A stretch of 64,000 bases of DNA from Roseiarcus sp963835885 (GCA_963835885.1 CAWIHF010000015.1:186001-250000); one strand, 5' to 3'; counted from the first letter of the stretch, positions 9,053 through 19,073 are shown. Notes: a model not told the origin generated them from the sequence alone. Numbers and translations are program-made.

Positions 9053-9991
9053 CTACGGGTAGGAGAAGTCCGGGTCGACCGACCGCAATTCGTCCATGAA
9101 CAGCTTGAACGCTCCGGCATCGCTTTCAAATAGCCGCCGCGCGTAGCTTGTACAGTGTTGCCGCCACACGATCACATCGTCGGGGCTCGAAAGGATATCG
9201 GCGATCTGCTGGTTTCCAGCCGCTTTCTTAACAAGCCTTACCCAGTTCATGGCTGTGTCGTCCAATTTGTAGCGGGTGTTCTCTCCACCCTCCCGCGTCT
9301 GTTCCTTGTATAAGCGCCAGAGATAGGAAGGGCTGTTCGACGGCACGAATTGGAACCGCCCCGTTTCCCTGGCGAGGCGGACCAGGAGATCGGCGTCCTC
9401 ATAGCTGCGCATGGTTTCGTCGAACCCCTGAACGCGTTCCAGCGCGCTGCGGCGTATGAGGCACGCACCGTGATGCAGCGAGGCGTAGTACATACAGAAC
9501 ATCAATGGATGTTTGCCTTCATACCGTGGGGTATTGACCGGTCCCGCCGGAACGAAATTCCCGTCTTCCAGATAAACATGGCGCCATGAGGAGTAGATCG
9601 CCGATACGTCCGGACCCGCCGTCCGCGCGTACTTCATCTGCGCTTCGATCTTATCCGCGGCAATGGCATCGTCACTATCAAGGAACTGAATCCACTCGCC
9701 TTTCGCCTGCTTCACAGCGACGTTGCGTGCTGCGCTGGGGCCCCTGTTGACGCCAAGTTCCAGAACCGACCGACGGCCCTTGAAGCTGCTTTTCAATATT
9801 TCGCGGGCGGTTTGTACGGTTCCATCCTGCGAGCCATCGTCAACGACAATGATCTCGATCTCCAGATATGTCTGGGAAATGGCGCAGCGGATCGCCTGGG
9901 CGATGTCTTTCTCCGCATTATAGGCGGGAATGACAATGCTTACGAGCGGATCAGCTGGCGTGAATTGGCCGTTTGGGTGAACGGTTGCCAG
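9053..9991 (-). CDS. family 2 glycosyltransferase, unusual start
   Basis: The GT-A fold begins LVSIVIPAYNAEKDIAQAI, then IIVVDDGSQDGT and WIQFLDSDDAIA (DXD-type), so it is an inverting GT2. The frame can be followed upstream to the in-frame stop at 10007-10009, but between that stop and the first motif there is no ATG, GTG or TTG; the only candidate is CTG at 9991, or the nearer TTG at 9796, which would lose the nucleotide-binding strand. The 5' end overlaps the NRPS 3' end (stop 9951-9953) in another frame by about 40 bp. Either translation is coupled to the NRPS with a non-standard start, or a small indel has hidden the start. C-terminal residues after EDADLLVRLA are typical of the family. 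Confidence 0.75.
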   Translation of the reverse strand: MATVHPNGQFTPADPLVSIVIPAYNAEKDIAQAIRCAISQTYLEIEIIVVDDGSQDGTVQTAREILKSSFKGRRSVLELGVNRGPSAARNVAVKQAKGEWIQFLDSDDAIAADKIEAQMKYARTAGPDVSAIYSSWRHVYLEDGNFVPAGPVNTPRYEGKHPLMFCMYYASLHHGACLIRRSALERVQGFDETMRSYEDADLLVRLARETGRFQFVPSNSPSYLWRLYKEQTREGGENTRYKLDDTAMNWVRLVKKAAGNQQIADILSSPDDVIVWRQHCTSYARRLFESDAGAFKLFMDELRSVDPDFSYP

Positions 9992-12900
9992 AACCGGACG
10001 GCGCCTTCAAGGGGTTGCGGGCCGACGGAGCTTCCAAGGCCGCGGCGATGACTGCCGCGGCTTGGCCAGCACCAGGCTCATCGAAAATTTGCCAGTGATC
10101 TCCCTCGAACGGGACCGCTTCGGCGCCTTCCGTCGCCAGCCGCCCCCAGCCCATGCTGGAGTCGGCCAGCCATCCTGTGGGACGGTATTGGCTAACAAAG
10201 ATGTGCACACGTCCATGAAAGAGCTTGGGTTCGTATGCGTCTTGCAGTCTCCACAAATACCTCCACATTTCCTCGTCGAACTGCGCAATCATTTCCAGTT
10301 CCGGATCCGATGAAACCGGATTGGCGTCTGCGCGCGGAGCGCGGCGAAGCCATGTGAAGGGCTTTATCAAGCTCTTTACGATCACGCTCTTTACGCTCCG
10401 TCGTCCGGCGCGTATTTCCGCGTAAGCGCGCTTGCAGCTGGTGACAAAATCGGCTGCCTTCAGCCACGCGCCCCCCCGTCGCCGGACGTAGTCCGGGGCC
10501 CAGCCGTCGATTATGCCGATGAATGAAACCTCATGGCCCATCTGAACCAGTTGCTGGGCCGTTTCGAAAGCCACGACGCCAGCAGCGCACCAGCCGATCA
10601 CCGCATACGGTCCCTGAGGCTGGATCTCGCGGATCAGCCTGACACATTCGCCGGCCACATCCTCCAGGAGGGAATATTTCATCTCGAGCGGTTTTGCAGG
10701 ATCGAAGAGTTGCAATCCGATCACAGGCTGGGTGTTTCCCAAATGCCTTGCAATATTGAGATACCGCGTGGGTGTAACGATGGAGAACAGAGGCGGCTTG
10801 GTTCCGTCCGGCTGGACGGACACCACGTAGGGAGAGTTGATGCTTGGGCTTCCTCCCTGCTGAAGCAGCGAGCTAAGCGAAGCGATTGACGGCGCTCTGA
10901 ATAGTGAAGTCAGATTGAGCGCATGGCCGAATTCTGCTTCTATTAGCGTCAGCATTCTGACTGCCAGCAAAGAGTGTCCGCCGAGATCGAAGAAGTTCGC
11001 GTTTCGGCTTATCCGGTCCATGCCCAGGAGGCCGGCCCAGATACGGGCAAGTTTCTCCTCCACCGGGCCAGCTGGCGCTTCGTAAGCGTCCAGCGCGTAA
11101 GCGCGGCTATCCGGCGCGGGCAGCGCCTTGCGATCCAGTTTGCCATTGTGCGTGAGGGGCATGCGATCGAGGCGGACATAAGCAGCCGGCACCATGTATT
11201 CCGGCAGACTTGCCAGGAGATGCGCCCGCAATGCTTCCGGCCTGAGGTTCGCGCCAGCTGTATAGTACGCAACCAGCCGTTTGTCCCCAGGGCTGTCCTC
11301 ACGCGCGATGACGTTGACCTCGCTGACGCCCTCGCACTCCGCCAGCCGCGCCTCGATCTCGCCCAGTTCGATACGGAATCCGCGAATCTTCACCTGAAAG
11401 TCGTTGCGGCCCAGGTACTCGATAGTGCCATCGGCGCTCCATCGGCCGAGATCCCCTGTCTTGTACATGCGAGCGCCGGGCTCAGCAGAGAACGGATCGG
11501 CCACAAACCGCTCGGCCGTCAGATCCGGGCGGTTCAAATAGCCCCGCGCCACACCGGCGCCGCCGACATAGAGTTCGCCTGTGACGCCGATCGGCGCCGG
11601 TTGGCAGCGTGCGTCAAGGATGTATACGCGCAAATCGGGAATGCGGCAGCCAATTGGACTGGCTCCGCGCCTCTCCGCGTCGGCAGGCTTGAGCGGATAA
11701 TAAGTCACATGCACAGTCGTTTCAGTGATGCCGTACATATTGACGAGTTGGGTATGCTGATTGGCGGCCAGCTCGAACCACGGCTTTAAACTGGAAGTCT
11801 CCAGGGCCTCGCCCCCGAAAATGACCAGCCGCAAGCGGTGCCGCTCGCCATTCAAAGCTTGCGCGGCGATAAGTTGTCGAAATGCACTTGGGGTCTGATT
11901 GAGAACCGTTACGCCAGCGTCGCATAGCAGCTGGTAGAATTTCTCGGGACTTTGTGCAGTGATTTTGGGAATGATGACAAGGCGCCCGCCGTAGAAGAGC
12001 GCTCCCCATATCTCCCACACTGAGAAGTCGAATGCGAAGGAGTGGAACAAGGTCCAGACGTCGTCCGGGCAGAAATTAAACCAGGCGGCGGTTGCTGAAA
12101 AAAGGCGGGCGACGTTCGCATGCTCGATCATCACCCCTTTGGGAGTTCCAGTGGAGCCGGAGGTGTAGATGATATATGCGAGATTCCTTGGAAGCGTTCC
12201 CACTCTGGAGAGATCCAGCCCCGTCTCTGGCTGATCGGCCCAAAGCGGCGTTTCGCCGCCAAGGTCAATGACTTGCGCACGGACGGCGACTTTCTGCAAC
12301 GCAGCTCTGCCCGTGCCATCCACAAGCAGAACGGCTGGAGCGCTGTCATTCAGCATGAAACTCAGCCGCTCAACAGGATAGGCCGGATCGAGAGGCACAT
12401 AGGCTCCTCCCGCCTTGAGGATGGCCAGCAGGCCAACGACCATTTCCAGGCTGCGCTCGACGCAAATGGCGACGGGGGCTTCCGGGCCAACCCCCAGATC
12501 CCGCAGGTGACGTGCGAGTTGGTTGGCTCGCGCGTTCAGCTGCGAGTAAGCGAGTGTTCGCCTGTCATGGACAACGGCCACGGCGTCCGGCGTTCTGGCT
12601 GCCTGTTCTTCGAAAAGCTCGTGGACACACTTGTCGCGCGGATAGGCGGCGCCGGTCGCGTTCCATTCGATGAGCAGCTTGTGCCGCTCCTCTTCTGGCA
12701 TCACGTCGATAGAGGCTGCCAGCGTATCGGGCGCCGTTTCCAAGGTTCCGGCAAGGCGTTCCAATGCGGTCCGCATATAGGCGCATACGGTTGCCGGGTC
12801 AGCCGGATTTTGAGCCCAGGCTGAAATCAGAAGCGTTTCTCCCCGCTCCGCGGCGATGACTGCCAGCGGCCACGCGCCACCGGACAAGTCCCCGGCCCAG

Positions 12901-13397
12901 ACGTGATCCTCCGGCAGGTCGTATCCGAACAGCGCTGGCAAGGAATATGCGGCGCCAGGGTCGCCCTCCGGCAGGAGCGCTCCCCAAACGGGTAGAAAGG
13001 CGCGTATCTGGGCTAATAATTCATATGTTTCCCGCACGGCGGTCTCAACCGCGCGAGTGGCGGCGTCTACGCGCACCGGGAAGACCTTCGTAAGCGGCGG
13101 CAGCACAGCGCCAAAAGTCACGCGCTCTTGCCCGCAGAATCGCACAAGGACAAGAGACCATGCCAGGCAGACGAGGCTTTCCATGCTTATACTAAGCGCC
13201 GCGGCGCGATCGCTGAGGCGGCTTGCGAGATCGCGTTCCAATTTGAGAGTGGCGCTTTTCGCCACCCGGCGCTCGTCCCGGATAAGCCCGAAAGGCGCTG
13301 CCGGCTCATCGGCGTTGCCAAGGATTCTTTCCAGAAGCTTCTCTGCGCCCACGACGTTCAGGTTCGCATGCTGAAGCACGTCCTTCCCCAGTTCCAA
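9951..13397 (-). CDS. NRPS termination module: partial C, A(Thr), T, TE
   Basis: 1148 residues. Residues about 35-230 match only the C-terminal half of a condensation domain; the HHxxxDG half is absent, so the module is 5'-truncated or starter-like. The adenylation domain (about 245-770) shows YTSGSTGTPKG, FDFSVWEIWG, NQTPSAF, VIFGGEAL and NMYGITETTVHVTY. Reading the ten specificity positions by alignment to GrsA gives D-F-W-N-I-G-M-V-H-K, the known threonine code. The carrier domain has FFDLGGHSLL (about 800), and the thioesterase has GWCAAG, with Cys in place of the usual Ser nucleophile, and GDHWQIF. It should load Thr and release product by hydrolysis or cyclisation. TTG start. Same strand as the hydrolase and P450 remnant upstream and the GT2 and acyltransferase downstream. 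Confidence 0.88.
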   Translation of the reverse strand: MELGKDVLQHANLNVVGAEKLLERILGNADEPAAPFGLIRDERRVAKSATLKLERDLASRLSDRAAALSISMESLVCLAWSLVLVRFCGQERVTFGAVLPPLTKVFPVRVDAATRAVETAVRETYELLAQIRAFLPVWGALLPEGDPGAAYSLPALFGYDLPEDHVWAGDLSGGAWPLAVIAAERGETLLISAWAQNPADPATVCAYMRTALERLAGTLETAPDTLAASIDVMPEEERHKLLIEWNATGAAYPRDKCVHELFEEQAARTPDAVAVVHDRRTLAYSQLNARANQLARHLRDLGVGPEAPVAICVERSLEMVVGLLAILKAGGAYVPLDPAYPVERLSFMLNDSAPAVLLVDGTGRAALQKVAVRAQVIDLGGETPLWADQPETGLDLSRVGTLPRNLAYIIYTSGSTGTPKGVMIEHANVARLFSATAAWFNFCPDDVWTLFHSFAFDFSVWEIWGALFYGGRLVIIPKITAQSPEKFYQLLCDAGVTVLNQTPSAFRQLIAAQALNGERHRLRLVIFGGEALETSSLKPWFELAANQHTQLVNMYGITETTVHVTYYPLKPADAERRGASPIGCRIPDLRVYILDARCQPAPIGVTGELYVGGAGVARGYLNRPDLTAERFVADPFSAEPGARMYKTGDLGRWSADGTIEYLGRNDFQVKIRGFRIELGEIEARLAECEGVSEVNVIAREDSPGDKRLVAYYTAGANLRPEALRAHLLASLPEYMVPAAYVRLDRMPLTHNGKLDRKALPAPDSRAYALDAYEAPAGPVEEKLARIWAGLLGMDRISRNANFFDLGGHSLLAVRMLTLIEAEFGHALNLTSLFRAPSIASLSSLLQQGGSPSINSPYVVSVQPDGTKPPLFSIVTPTRYLNIARHLGNTQPVIGLQLFDPAKPLEMKYSLLEDVAGECVRLIREIQPQGPYAVIGWCAAGVVAFETAQQLVQMGHEVSFIGIIDGWAPDYVRRRGGAWLKAADFVTSCKRAYAEIRAGRRSVKSVIVKSLIKPFTWLRRAPRADANPVSSDPELEMIAQFDEEMWRYLWRLQDAYEPKLFHGRVHIFVSQYRPTGWLADSSMGWGRLATEGAEAVPFEGDHWQIFDEPGAGQAAAVIAAALEAPSARNPLKAPSGSGNRSPKRPIHAS

Positions 13398-13573
13398 CTT
13401 GCGTCAACGCGACGTCGTTATGACCTACTACTAAATTTTCATCCAGCGGGCTAGGCCTAACTGGCGCACCATTTCGGTCTAAACTCCCAAACGCGCAACA
13501 AAGATTCTGGGAATTGCGAGGATGGTGAAGCACCGTCAGTCTCCAGATTGTGGCAGACCCGCACGGCAGCGTT

Positions 13574-14443
13574 TCAATGTCCCGTATCAGCCGGCGAAGC
13601 GAGAAAGTTGATTATATTTGCATTTATGATTCCGGCTTTGTAAGATACCGAATGCCCGCCGCCTTCGATAATTACTTCCCGTGAGCCTGGAATGGCCTTT
13701 GCGAGCTCATCCGTGTGCGAACGCCGGATCACATCGAACTCTCCCGCCATGATAAGCGTGGGCGCCTTTATTGTCCCTAAGTCGGCCAAGCTATAATTAG
13801 GTTGTGTCCTCCACATTTGTACTACTCTACGGATGCGTAACGGCCAGGAGGCGGCGTCGGGAAGCACGCGGGCGCAGGGGCCATGGAGCGGCGAGAGCTC
13901 GAGGCTCTCCTCGGGCTTCTGGATCAGCCCACCGACGTTGTAATTGGCTCCGATGGCGACAAGCCTGCGGACCCGTTGCGGATAGTGCATCGCGAGTTCG
14001 AGGCCTACTATACCGCCATCGCTGAAGCCCACGATATTCGCAGCTGGAACGTTCAATTCATCCAGGACCCTGATCATGTCTCTGCCGAGCTGGACATAAG
14101 TGAGCGGCCCCCTGCCGTCGCCAGACCGGCCGTGGGCCCGGCTGTCAGGGGCGATCACGAAATACTTGTCCGCCAGCGCCCTGATCTGCCTCTGCATCAT
14201 TTCCAGGCAGCCAGCGCCGCCGCCGTGCAGAACGAGAACCGGTTCCCCATCGCCGAAGGTTTCAAAATATATTTGTACACCGTCCGATGTGACGTACCGG
14301 CCCTGATGTGCCTTGCCTGAGATTTGTTTCCACAAGTAAAAGCCAGGCGTACTTTCCCAAGCCCGGGGAAACTCGTAGATCGCCGCCAGCGTGAGGAGCA
14401 GGAAGAAAACGCCCCAAAGCGCCCTGTTTCTCAGCAGTTGCAT
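13574..14443 (-). CDS. alpha/beta hydrolase with N-terminal membrane anchor
   Basis: ATG at 14443 gives 289 residues: a hydrophobic N-terminal segment (LWGVFFLLLTLAAIYEF) likely acting as signal anchor, then an alpha/beta-hydrolase fold with LVLHGGGAGC (oxyanion hole), APDSRAHGRS, the nucleophile elbow GFSDGG (Ser), acid loop AGEFDVI and terminal EGGGHSV. Related to proline iminopeptidase/BioH-like hydrolases. The frame continues upstream without a stop into P450-derived sequence; that extension is treated as a remnant because the hydrolase has its own start and anchor. It lies 176 bp before the NRPS and could edit or release products outside the cytoplasm (inference). Confidence 0.8.
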   Translation of the reverse strand: MQLLRNRALWGVFFLLLTLAAIYEFPRAWESTPGFYLWKQISGKAHQGRYVTSDGVQIYFETFGDGEPVLVLHGGGAGCLEMMQRQIRALADKYFVIAPDSRAHGRSGDGRGPLTYVQLGRDMIRVLDELNVPAANIVGFSDGGIVGLELAMHYPQRVRRLVAIGANYNVGGLIQKPEESLELSPLHGPCARVLPDAASWPLRIRRVVQMWRTQPNYSLADLGTIKAPTLIMAGEFDVIRRSHTDELAKAIPGSREVIIEGGGHSVSYKAGIINANIINFLASPADTGH

Positions 14444-14985
14444 TGGATCTACCTTTAATGGGGGAGAGTTCGCAAGAAAAAAGTTACTTCGCCTCTGGGC
14501 CACAATCTGGAGAACGAGCTTCCTCAATGGCGCCAACGCCTGGGCAAAACCCAGATCCCGTCCCGCTTCTTGGGCGAAGAACTTGAAATGGCCAAAAATG
14601 GACATGAGCGTGATTTTCAGCGCCATGAGGCTCACGTCCTTTGTGACGTTGACCGTTTTTCCGAGTCTAGCCGCCTTCCTCCATTCATCAAGGGGCTCGG
14701 CGTTGACGCAAGCGATCATATTATTCAAATGACCAATCGCACTTTTGGTGAACGCCGGCTGAATCATTCTTCACTGAGTTCGCCCATGGCTCGCCGTTGC
14801 TCGTGATGAGATTATTCCCCAGAGCCAGTCAGAGCCGGGCCGATGCGTTGTACCACCAACCCCTTTCTCAGGTAATTCTGCCAGTTTCGATTGAGGATGC
14901 ACTCGCAGTATTGTGGAGAGCTAATCACGTACGCATTGCTTCCGTAGACTGAGGCATTATAAATTCGCCGTAGCGCTCACAATTT
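14444..14985 (-). pseudogene. cytochrome P450, N-terminal half, frame-broken
   Basis: Reading toward lower coordinates in successive frames gives YVISSPQYCECIL, NWQNYLRKGLVVQRIG, NNLITSNGEPW, then MIQPAFTKSAIGHL (helix C region, usual form RRLIQPAF), VNVTKDVSLMALKI and RDLGFAQALAPLRKLVL. These match bacterial P450s in order. Shifts are needed near 14770 and 14817, and the I-helix, ExxR and haem-Cys regions are absent, so it cannot be functional. It runs directly into the hydrolase gene. It implies that the NRPS cluster once included an oxidative tailoring step. Confidence 0.7.
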
Positions 14986-16133
14986 CTTTTCAACCAGCAG
15001 AGAATCTCTTCCGCAGAACTGTATTGTTCAGTCGGCCCAGGTGGGGCTAAATACTGCTCCATCGGCTTTTGGTTTATCAACACGTGACTTTCCTAAACGA
15101 ACGGAGCCGATCGATCGGCCGGTCGAGCTCCGAGGCAATTGGCATCAATGGAGGCGCTATGATCGAGTTCAAGCGCGTTGCGCGACCTTTGAGCGACCTT
15201 TGTCCAGTTCCTTTGGGCAAGTTGTCGAAAGTTCTCTGCCACCGGACTTAACCGGGGGGCGCACTCGGCGGACCGACTTGAATTTGACAACGGCGAGGAA
15301 AATGTTAGGCTGATCTTCAACGGCGATGGCCGTTCTGCGGGTCGTAAGTTATTGATATTGTGGGATCGAGTTAAATATTCTGCGAAAACGTAGCGCCACG
15401 TCTGCACAGATTTTATTTGACTTTTCAATCGATAGCTCCGATTCTGTCGGGGTAGCATTTCGGGCGTCGGAACGTCTCCGTGCGGGACGGCGGACTTTTG
15501 CTAATGACGCTGGGCCCCGCGCCCGCCCAAAGCCGCGACTGATGCGCGGCAAGGGTCGTCCCGCCGCAAAACGAGCGGTGGATCGGCCGCCAAATTCAGA
15601 AATACGATCACTAAATGTGACATAGTGCGCACGTCGCTTTTTCAGCGCTAAAAGTCGATGTGAAACAAGAATGAATGCCGAGCTTGACGAGTCATTCGGA
15701 AATTGATGTCTTGACAATTCGTTTCGAGGATCAGGGTTGTGCCAATCCCAGCCGACGAGTTGAGTAAAGGTTCATTTGGTTTTGATCTTCGACCGCTATC
15801 GGAGCGCCATCGGGGGTTGACGTCCGATGCTGTTTTCTTGTTCTCTATCAAGTCAATGACGTTTGAACTAAACGCCATGGGAGGGAAGGGCTCATTGACC
15901 AATCGGCGGGATGGTCCGCATGCCCTTGTTGCAACGTCCCGGCATCGATCTTCGTTCGCCTTTGCTTCACGCCCCGGCAACAGCTCGCCCCATCCCGCTT
16001 CTTCCTCTCGTGCCGAGCCGATTGGCTTGTGGAAATTGCGAAAAGGCGACGGATTCTCGGCCAAACCCAGAGATCGTCAGCGAAATGTCGGCGAGTGCCC
16101 GCTCCGCTGCAATCCTGGGCCGCGAGATCGTGA
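14986..16133. other. about 1.15 kb intergenic, no gene recognised
   Basis: Short open frames on both strands lack motifs and credible starts. Local AT-rich stretches around 15270-15430 and 15640-15720 could hold promoters for flanking genes, but no specific element was identified. Confidence 0.5.
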
Positions 16134-16778
16134 ATGAAATACGATCGTGATACGGTGAAGCAGTGGGCAGGAGACAGCCAGTGGCGGGCGCTCCAGGCCG
16201 ATTATCAACGTTTTCGTTTGCAGGGGCTCAGCGCCTGGGGGTTAGGGGGATTCTGGGCGCTAGCGATCTACCGCGCGCAGAGAGCCTTGCGGAAGTCGCA
16301 AAGGCGGCGACTTTGGGCGCCAGCCGCGGTCGTGCTTGAAGTCTTGCGGAAATTGTTGGTGATCGTCACGGGCGTAGATCTGCACCCCGGCGCGGACATC
16401 GGGGCGGGCATACTCATTCACTATGGCTCGCAAGTCCGGGTAATCGAGAATGCCAGGATCGGGGTCGACTGCACGTTGAGCCAGGTCTGCTCGATCGGGG
16501 CGGGCGTCGCTTCCGGACGCCCGGCAATAGGCGACCATGTTTACATCGCCCCCCACGCGTGTATTCTCGGCGCGGTGACGATCGGCGACGGAGCGACGAT
16601 CGCCGCGTGCTCGCTCGTTCTGTCGGACGTGCCGGCGGGCCTTGCGGCTATTGGCGTGCCGGCTCGCATCGTGCCGCAATTCGATGTTCAGCACTTTCGC
16701 ACTGACAGTGTCACCCCGCCAAGCTCGAATGGGGGTCACTCGGGGGCCGGCGGCGTTGCGTCTTCTCGCCGTGAATAA
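16134..16778 (+). CDS. serine acetyltransferase-like hexapeptide acyltransferase, copy 1
   Basis: 214 residues: a helical N-terminus (VKQWAGDSQWRALQADYQRF, FWALAIYRAQRALRK), then left-handed beta-helix repeats beginning at GVDLHPGADIGAGILIHYG and continuing through CTLSQVCSIGAGV, IGDHVYIAPHACILGAVTIG and AIGVPARIV. The His of HPGADIG..IHYG is the CysE-type catalytic position. Polysaccharide loci often use such short SAT-like proteins to O-acetylate sugars, so cysteine synthesis is not assured. The last 20 or so residues are diverged. A paralogue follows about 1 kb downstream in the same orientation. Confidence 0.8.
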   Translation: MKYDRDTVKQWAGDSQWRALQADYQRFRLQGLSAWGLGGFWALAIYRAQRALRKSQRRRLWAPAAVVLEVLRKLLVIVTGVDLHPGADIGAGILIHYGSQVRVIENARIGVDCTLSQVCSIGAGVASGRPAIGDHVYIAPHACILGAVTIGDGATIAACSLVLSDVPAGLAAIGVPARIVPQFDVQHFRTDSVTPPSSNGGHSGAGGVASSRRE

Positions 16779-16843
16779 GCCTGATGTTGACGCGAGGGAG
16801 CGCGCTGCGCCGGCTGGCGGCGAATGTCGACGGCGCTGCGATG
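16752..16843 (+). repeat. repeat flanking the SAT-like genes, copy 1
   Basis: From GGCGTTGCGTCTT at 16752 through a stretch containing TTGACGCGAGGGAG and GGCGGCGAATGTCGACG, this is repeated with few changes at 18098-18186. Each copy lies just 3' of one SAT-like gene, showing that the duplication included downstream DNA. A short peptide-like reading is shared by both copies but has no known motif. Confidence 0.65.
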
Positions 16844-17097
16844 TCGCGCGTCCACTGCGTCTTCCGGCAACCTTGGGAGGATGGATCTGATCCTCGGCAA
16901 CCCAACGGAGAAGACAACGGGCCGTTCTCCATGAGAGCGGGTTTTCGACGAATTCGGCGTACTCCGAGTGCTGATGTTGCGGGAGACAAGCATCGCGCTG
17001 ACCTTGTCCTTGAGCCGTTGAAGGATCGGCCCTCGAGGCATCCCCGTCCGGTCTCGCGGAAGAGATGGATGCCGATGCTGAAGTCCAGGAGAAGAAG

Positions 17098-17763
17098 ATG
17101 TGGACGACGAACTCGAACTGCTCCTTCCGTTTATCGCACGATCGGGTTTTCGTTCGGGACACGGTGAAGGAATGGGCTGGGGACAGTCAGTGGCGTGCGC
17201 TCAAGGCCGATTATCAGCGCTTTCGTCAGCACGACTACTCTGGCTGGGGGTCCGAGGGATTCTGGGTCTTGGTGATCTACCGCGCGCAACGGGCCTTGCG
17301 GAAGTCACGAAGGCGGTTCCTTTGGAAGCCGGCGGCGATGGCGCTCGCCGTCTTGCGCAAGGCGCTGCAAATTATCACGGGGATCGATCTGCACCCGGAG
17401 GCGGAAATCGGGGCCGGCCTGCTCATCCAACATGGTTCGCAAGTTTGGGTGACCCGAGACACCAGAATCGGGGCCGACTGCACGATAAGCCAGATCTGCT
17501 CGATTGGTTCGGACATCACTCCCGGCGCCCCGAATATCGGCGATTTTGTTTACATCGCCCCCCACGCCTGTATTCTCGGACCGGTCACGATCGGCGACGA
17601 AGCGACGATCTCCCCGTGCTCGTTCGTTCTCTCCAACGTGCCTGCTGGCCGCACCGCTATCGGTGTGCCGGCTCGCATCATTCCGGCATTCGATGTTCAG
17701 CGCTTCCGCAGCGACGGAACTCCCGAGGTGGCGGGGACGACCGATGGTCTGAAGCGCTCTTGA
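17098..17763 (+). CDS. serine acetyltransferase-like hexapeptide acyltransferase, copy 2
   Basis: 221 residues from ATG at 17098, chosen because AGGAG stands 6 nt upstream. Collinear with copy 1 from VRDTVKEWAGDSQWRALKADY through the hexapeptide domain (DLHPEAEIGAGLLIQHG, CTISQICSIGSDI, IGDFVYIAPHACILG, AIGVPARII). The N-terminal 20 residues differ from copy 1. Catalytic-type His residues are retained (HPEAEIG, IQHG). Tandem paralogues next to EPS-related genes suggest O-acetyl decoration of a polymer, though cysteine biosynthesis is an alternative. Confidence 0.8.
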   Translation: MWTTNSNCSFRLSHDRVFVRDTVKEWAGDSQWRALKADYQRFRQHDYSGWGSEGFWVLVIYRAQRALRKSRRRFLWKPAAMALAVLRKALQIITGIDLHPEAEIGAGLLIQHGSQVWVTRDTRIGADCTISQICSIGSDITPGAPNIGDFVYIAPHACILGPVTIGDEATISPCSFVLSNVPAGRTAIGVPARIIPAFDVQRFRSDGTPEVAGTTDGLKRS

Positions 17764-19073
17764 CCCACAGGCCGGTGGATCAGAGCTTCGAAGCCCATAC
17801 CATTTCGGGGCGCTAATTCAATCTTTCCAATGTTTGCGACGCCATTTCCGGGCGACGGGCGGCGCTTGGGAAGACGACGAGCGGCGTTCGCTGCGTCGGC
17901 TTCTGACCAGTGGGCTTATTGAAATTATTGAGATGCGGCCAACTGCTCCGCATTCGCGAATCTTGGCGTAAATACTTTATAATTCAATATCTTATGCATG
18001 AGTCTTCCAACTGCCGTTTCTAGGTTCCAGACGCTCAGCTTCGGAATTGCGCAGCGACTGTTTACGAGCTCGAAAGGAAGGTTACGGGGCGACAGACGGC
18101 GTTGCGTCTTGTCCCCGTGAAGACGCCTGATATTGACGCGAGGGAGAACGCGGGAGCGGCTGGCGGCGAATGTCGACGTCGCGACGCCGGTCACCCGGCG
18201 AGGCGCGACATCGCGCAACCATCGGCAAAACTCGGGACGTTGTTCTTCTCGAATCACCGCGCTCGAGCCGGCGTGATTGCGGACGTCGGCGCCGAACCCA
18301 GCGCGCAGGCGTGATCGAACAGATCAAGACGCGGACCTCGGAGGCGACCATTCCGCTCGTTACCTGGGGCTTCTCTGTCCGGCAAAGGATCACGCCGCCG
18401 TCGACAGATCGGACGCGATCCGCGCCGCGGTGGAGGTTCGGTTCGATAACGGCAGGCGTTCAGGCTGAAGCGCGTTTCGCCTCTAACTGTCGAAGAGCGC
18501 CGGATAACGCGTTGACGGTTTTTGCTGTCGTCGCTGGGGTCGTTCCGCACCCTTGAGGCATTCATCTGAAACTCCCCAAGTATCAGCTCCCGCCAGCGCG
18601 TGCGCAAGCGACGTCAGCGCCAGCACGGACGAAAGATCACGGGCTGCACGCACGCGACGCGAGTGTATCAGCAAAATTAATTGACGAGTGTAAGATTATC
18701 GCCAAGCCAGATGGCGTTTACGTAGAGTTACACCGACGCAGGTCGCCAAAATTGGAAGTAGATGTTCACGGTATAGCTGCCAGGGGGTTGACTGTTGCCT
18801 TTTTCTCGACGATACAGCCGCGTCGTTACGTCGCTGTTGATAAAGGTTTCGGGGGGCTGGCTCGCAAATCGAAGTGAAAAACGCTGCCTAGTGCGTCTCC
18901 TGATTCCGAGCCGGCACCAAAAATCGGCGATAGGTCGATGAGGAATAACATGGTGAAGCGAGTCTTTTTTCTTGCTGAGGTAACTGCGCCGCACCCGGAA
19001 TCGCGTTGGCGGCCAGCGCCAGCGGCCTGCTGCCCCCGACCCGGAGGCGTCCGCGAACTGGAGTTCTGCCGAA
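17764..19073. other. about 1.3 kb gene-poor stretch
   Basis: Apart from the second copy of the SAT-flanking repeat (18098-18186) no feature was recognised. Overlapping frames on both strands are short and lack motifs. The end of this stretch merges into the truncated beta-helix copy that starts near 19074. Confidence 0.5.
18098..18186 (+). repeat. repeat flanking the SAT-like genes, copy 2
   Basis: Second copy of the sequence at 16752-16843. Relative to the first it is displaced by about 330 bp beyond what the gene-to-gene spacing predicts, so extra DNA was inserted or lost after duplication. Confidence 0.65.
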
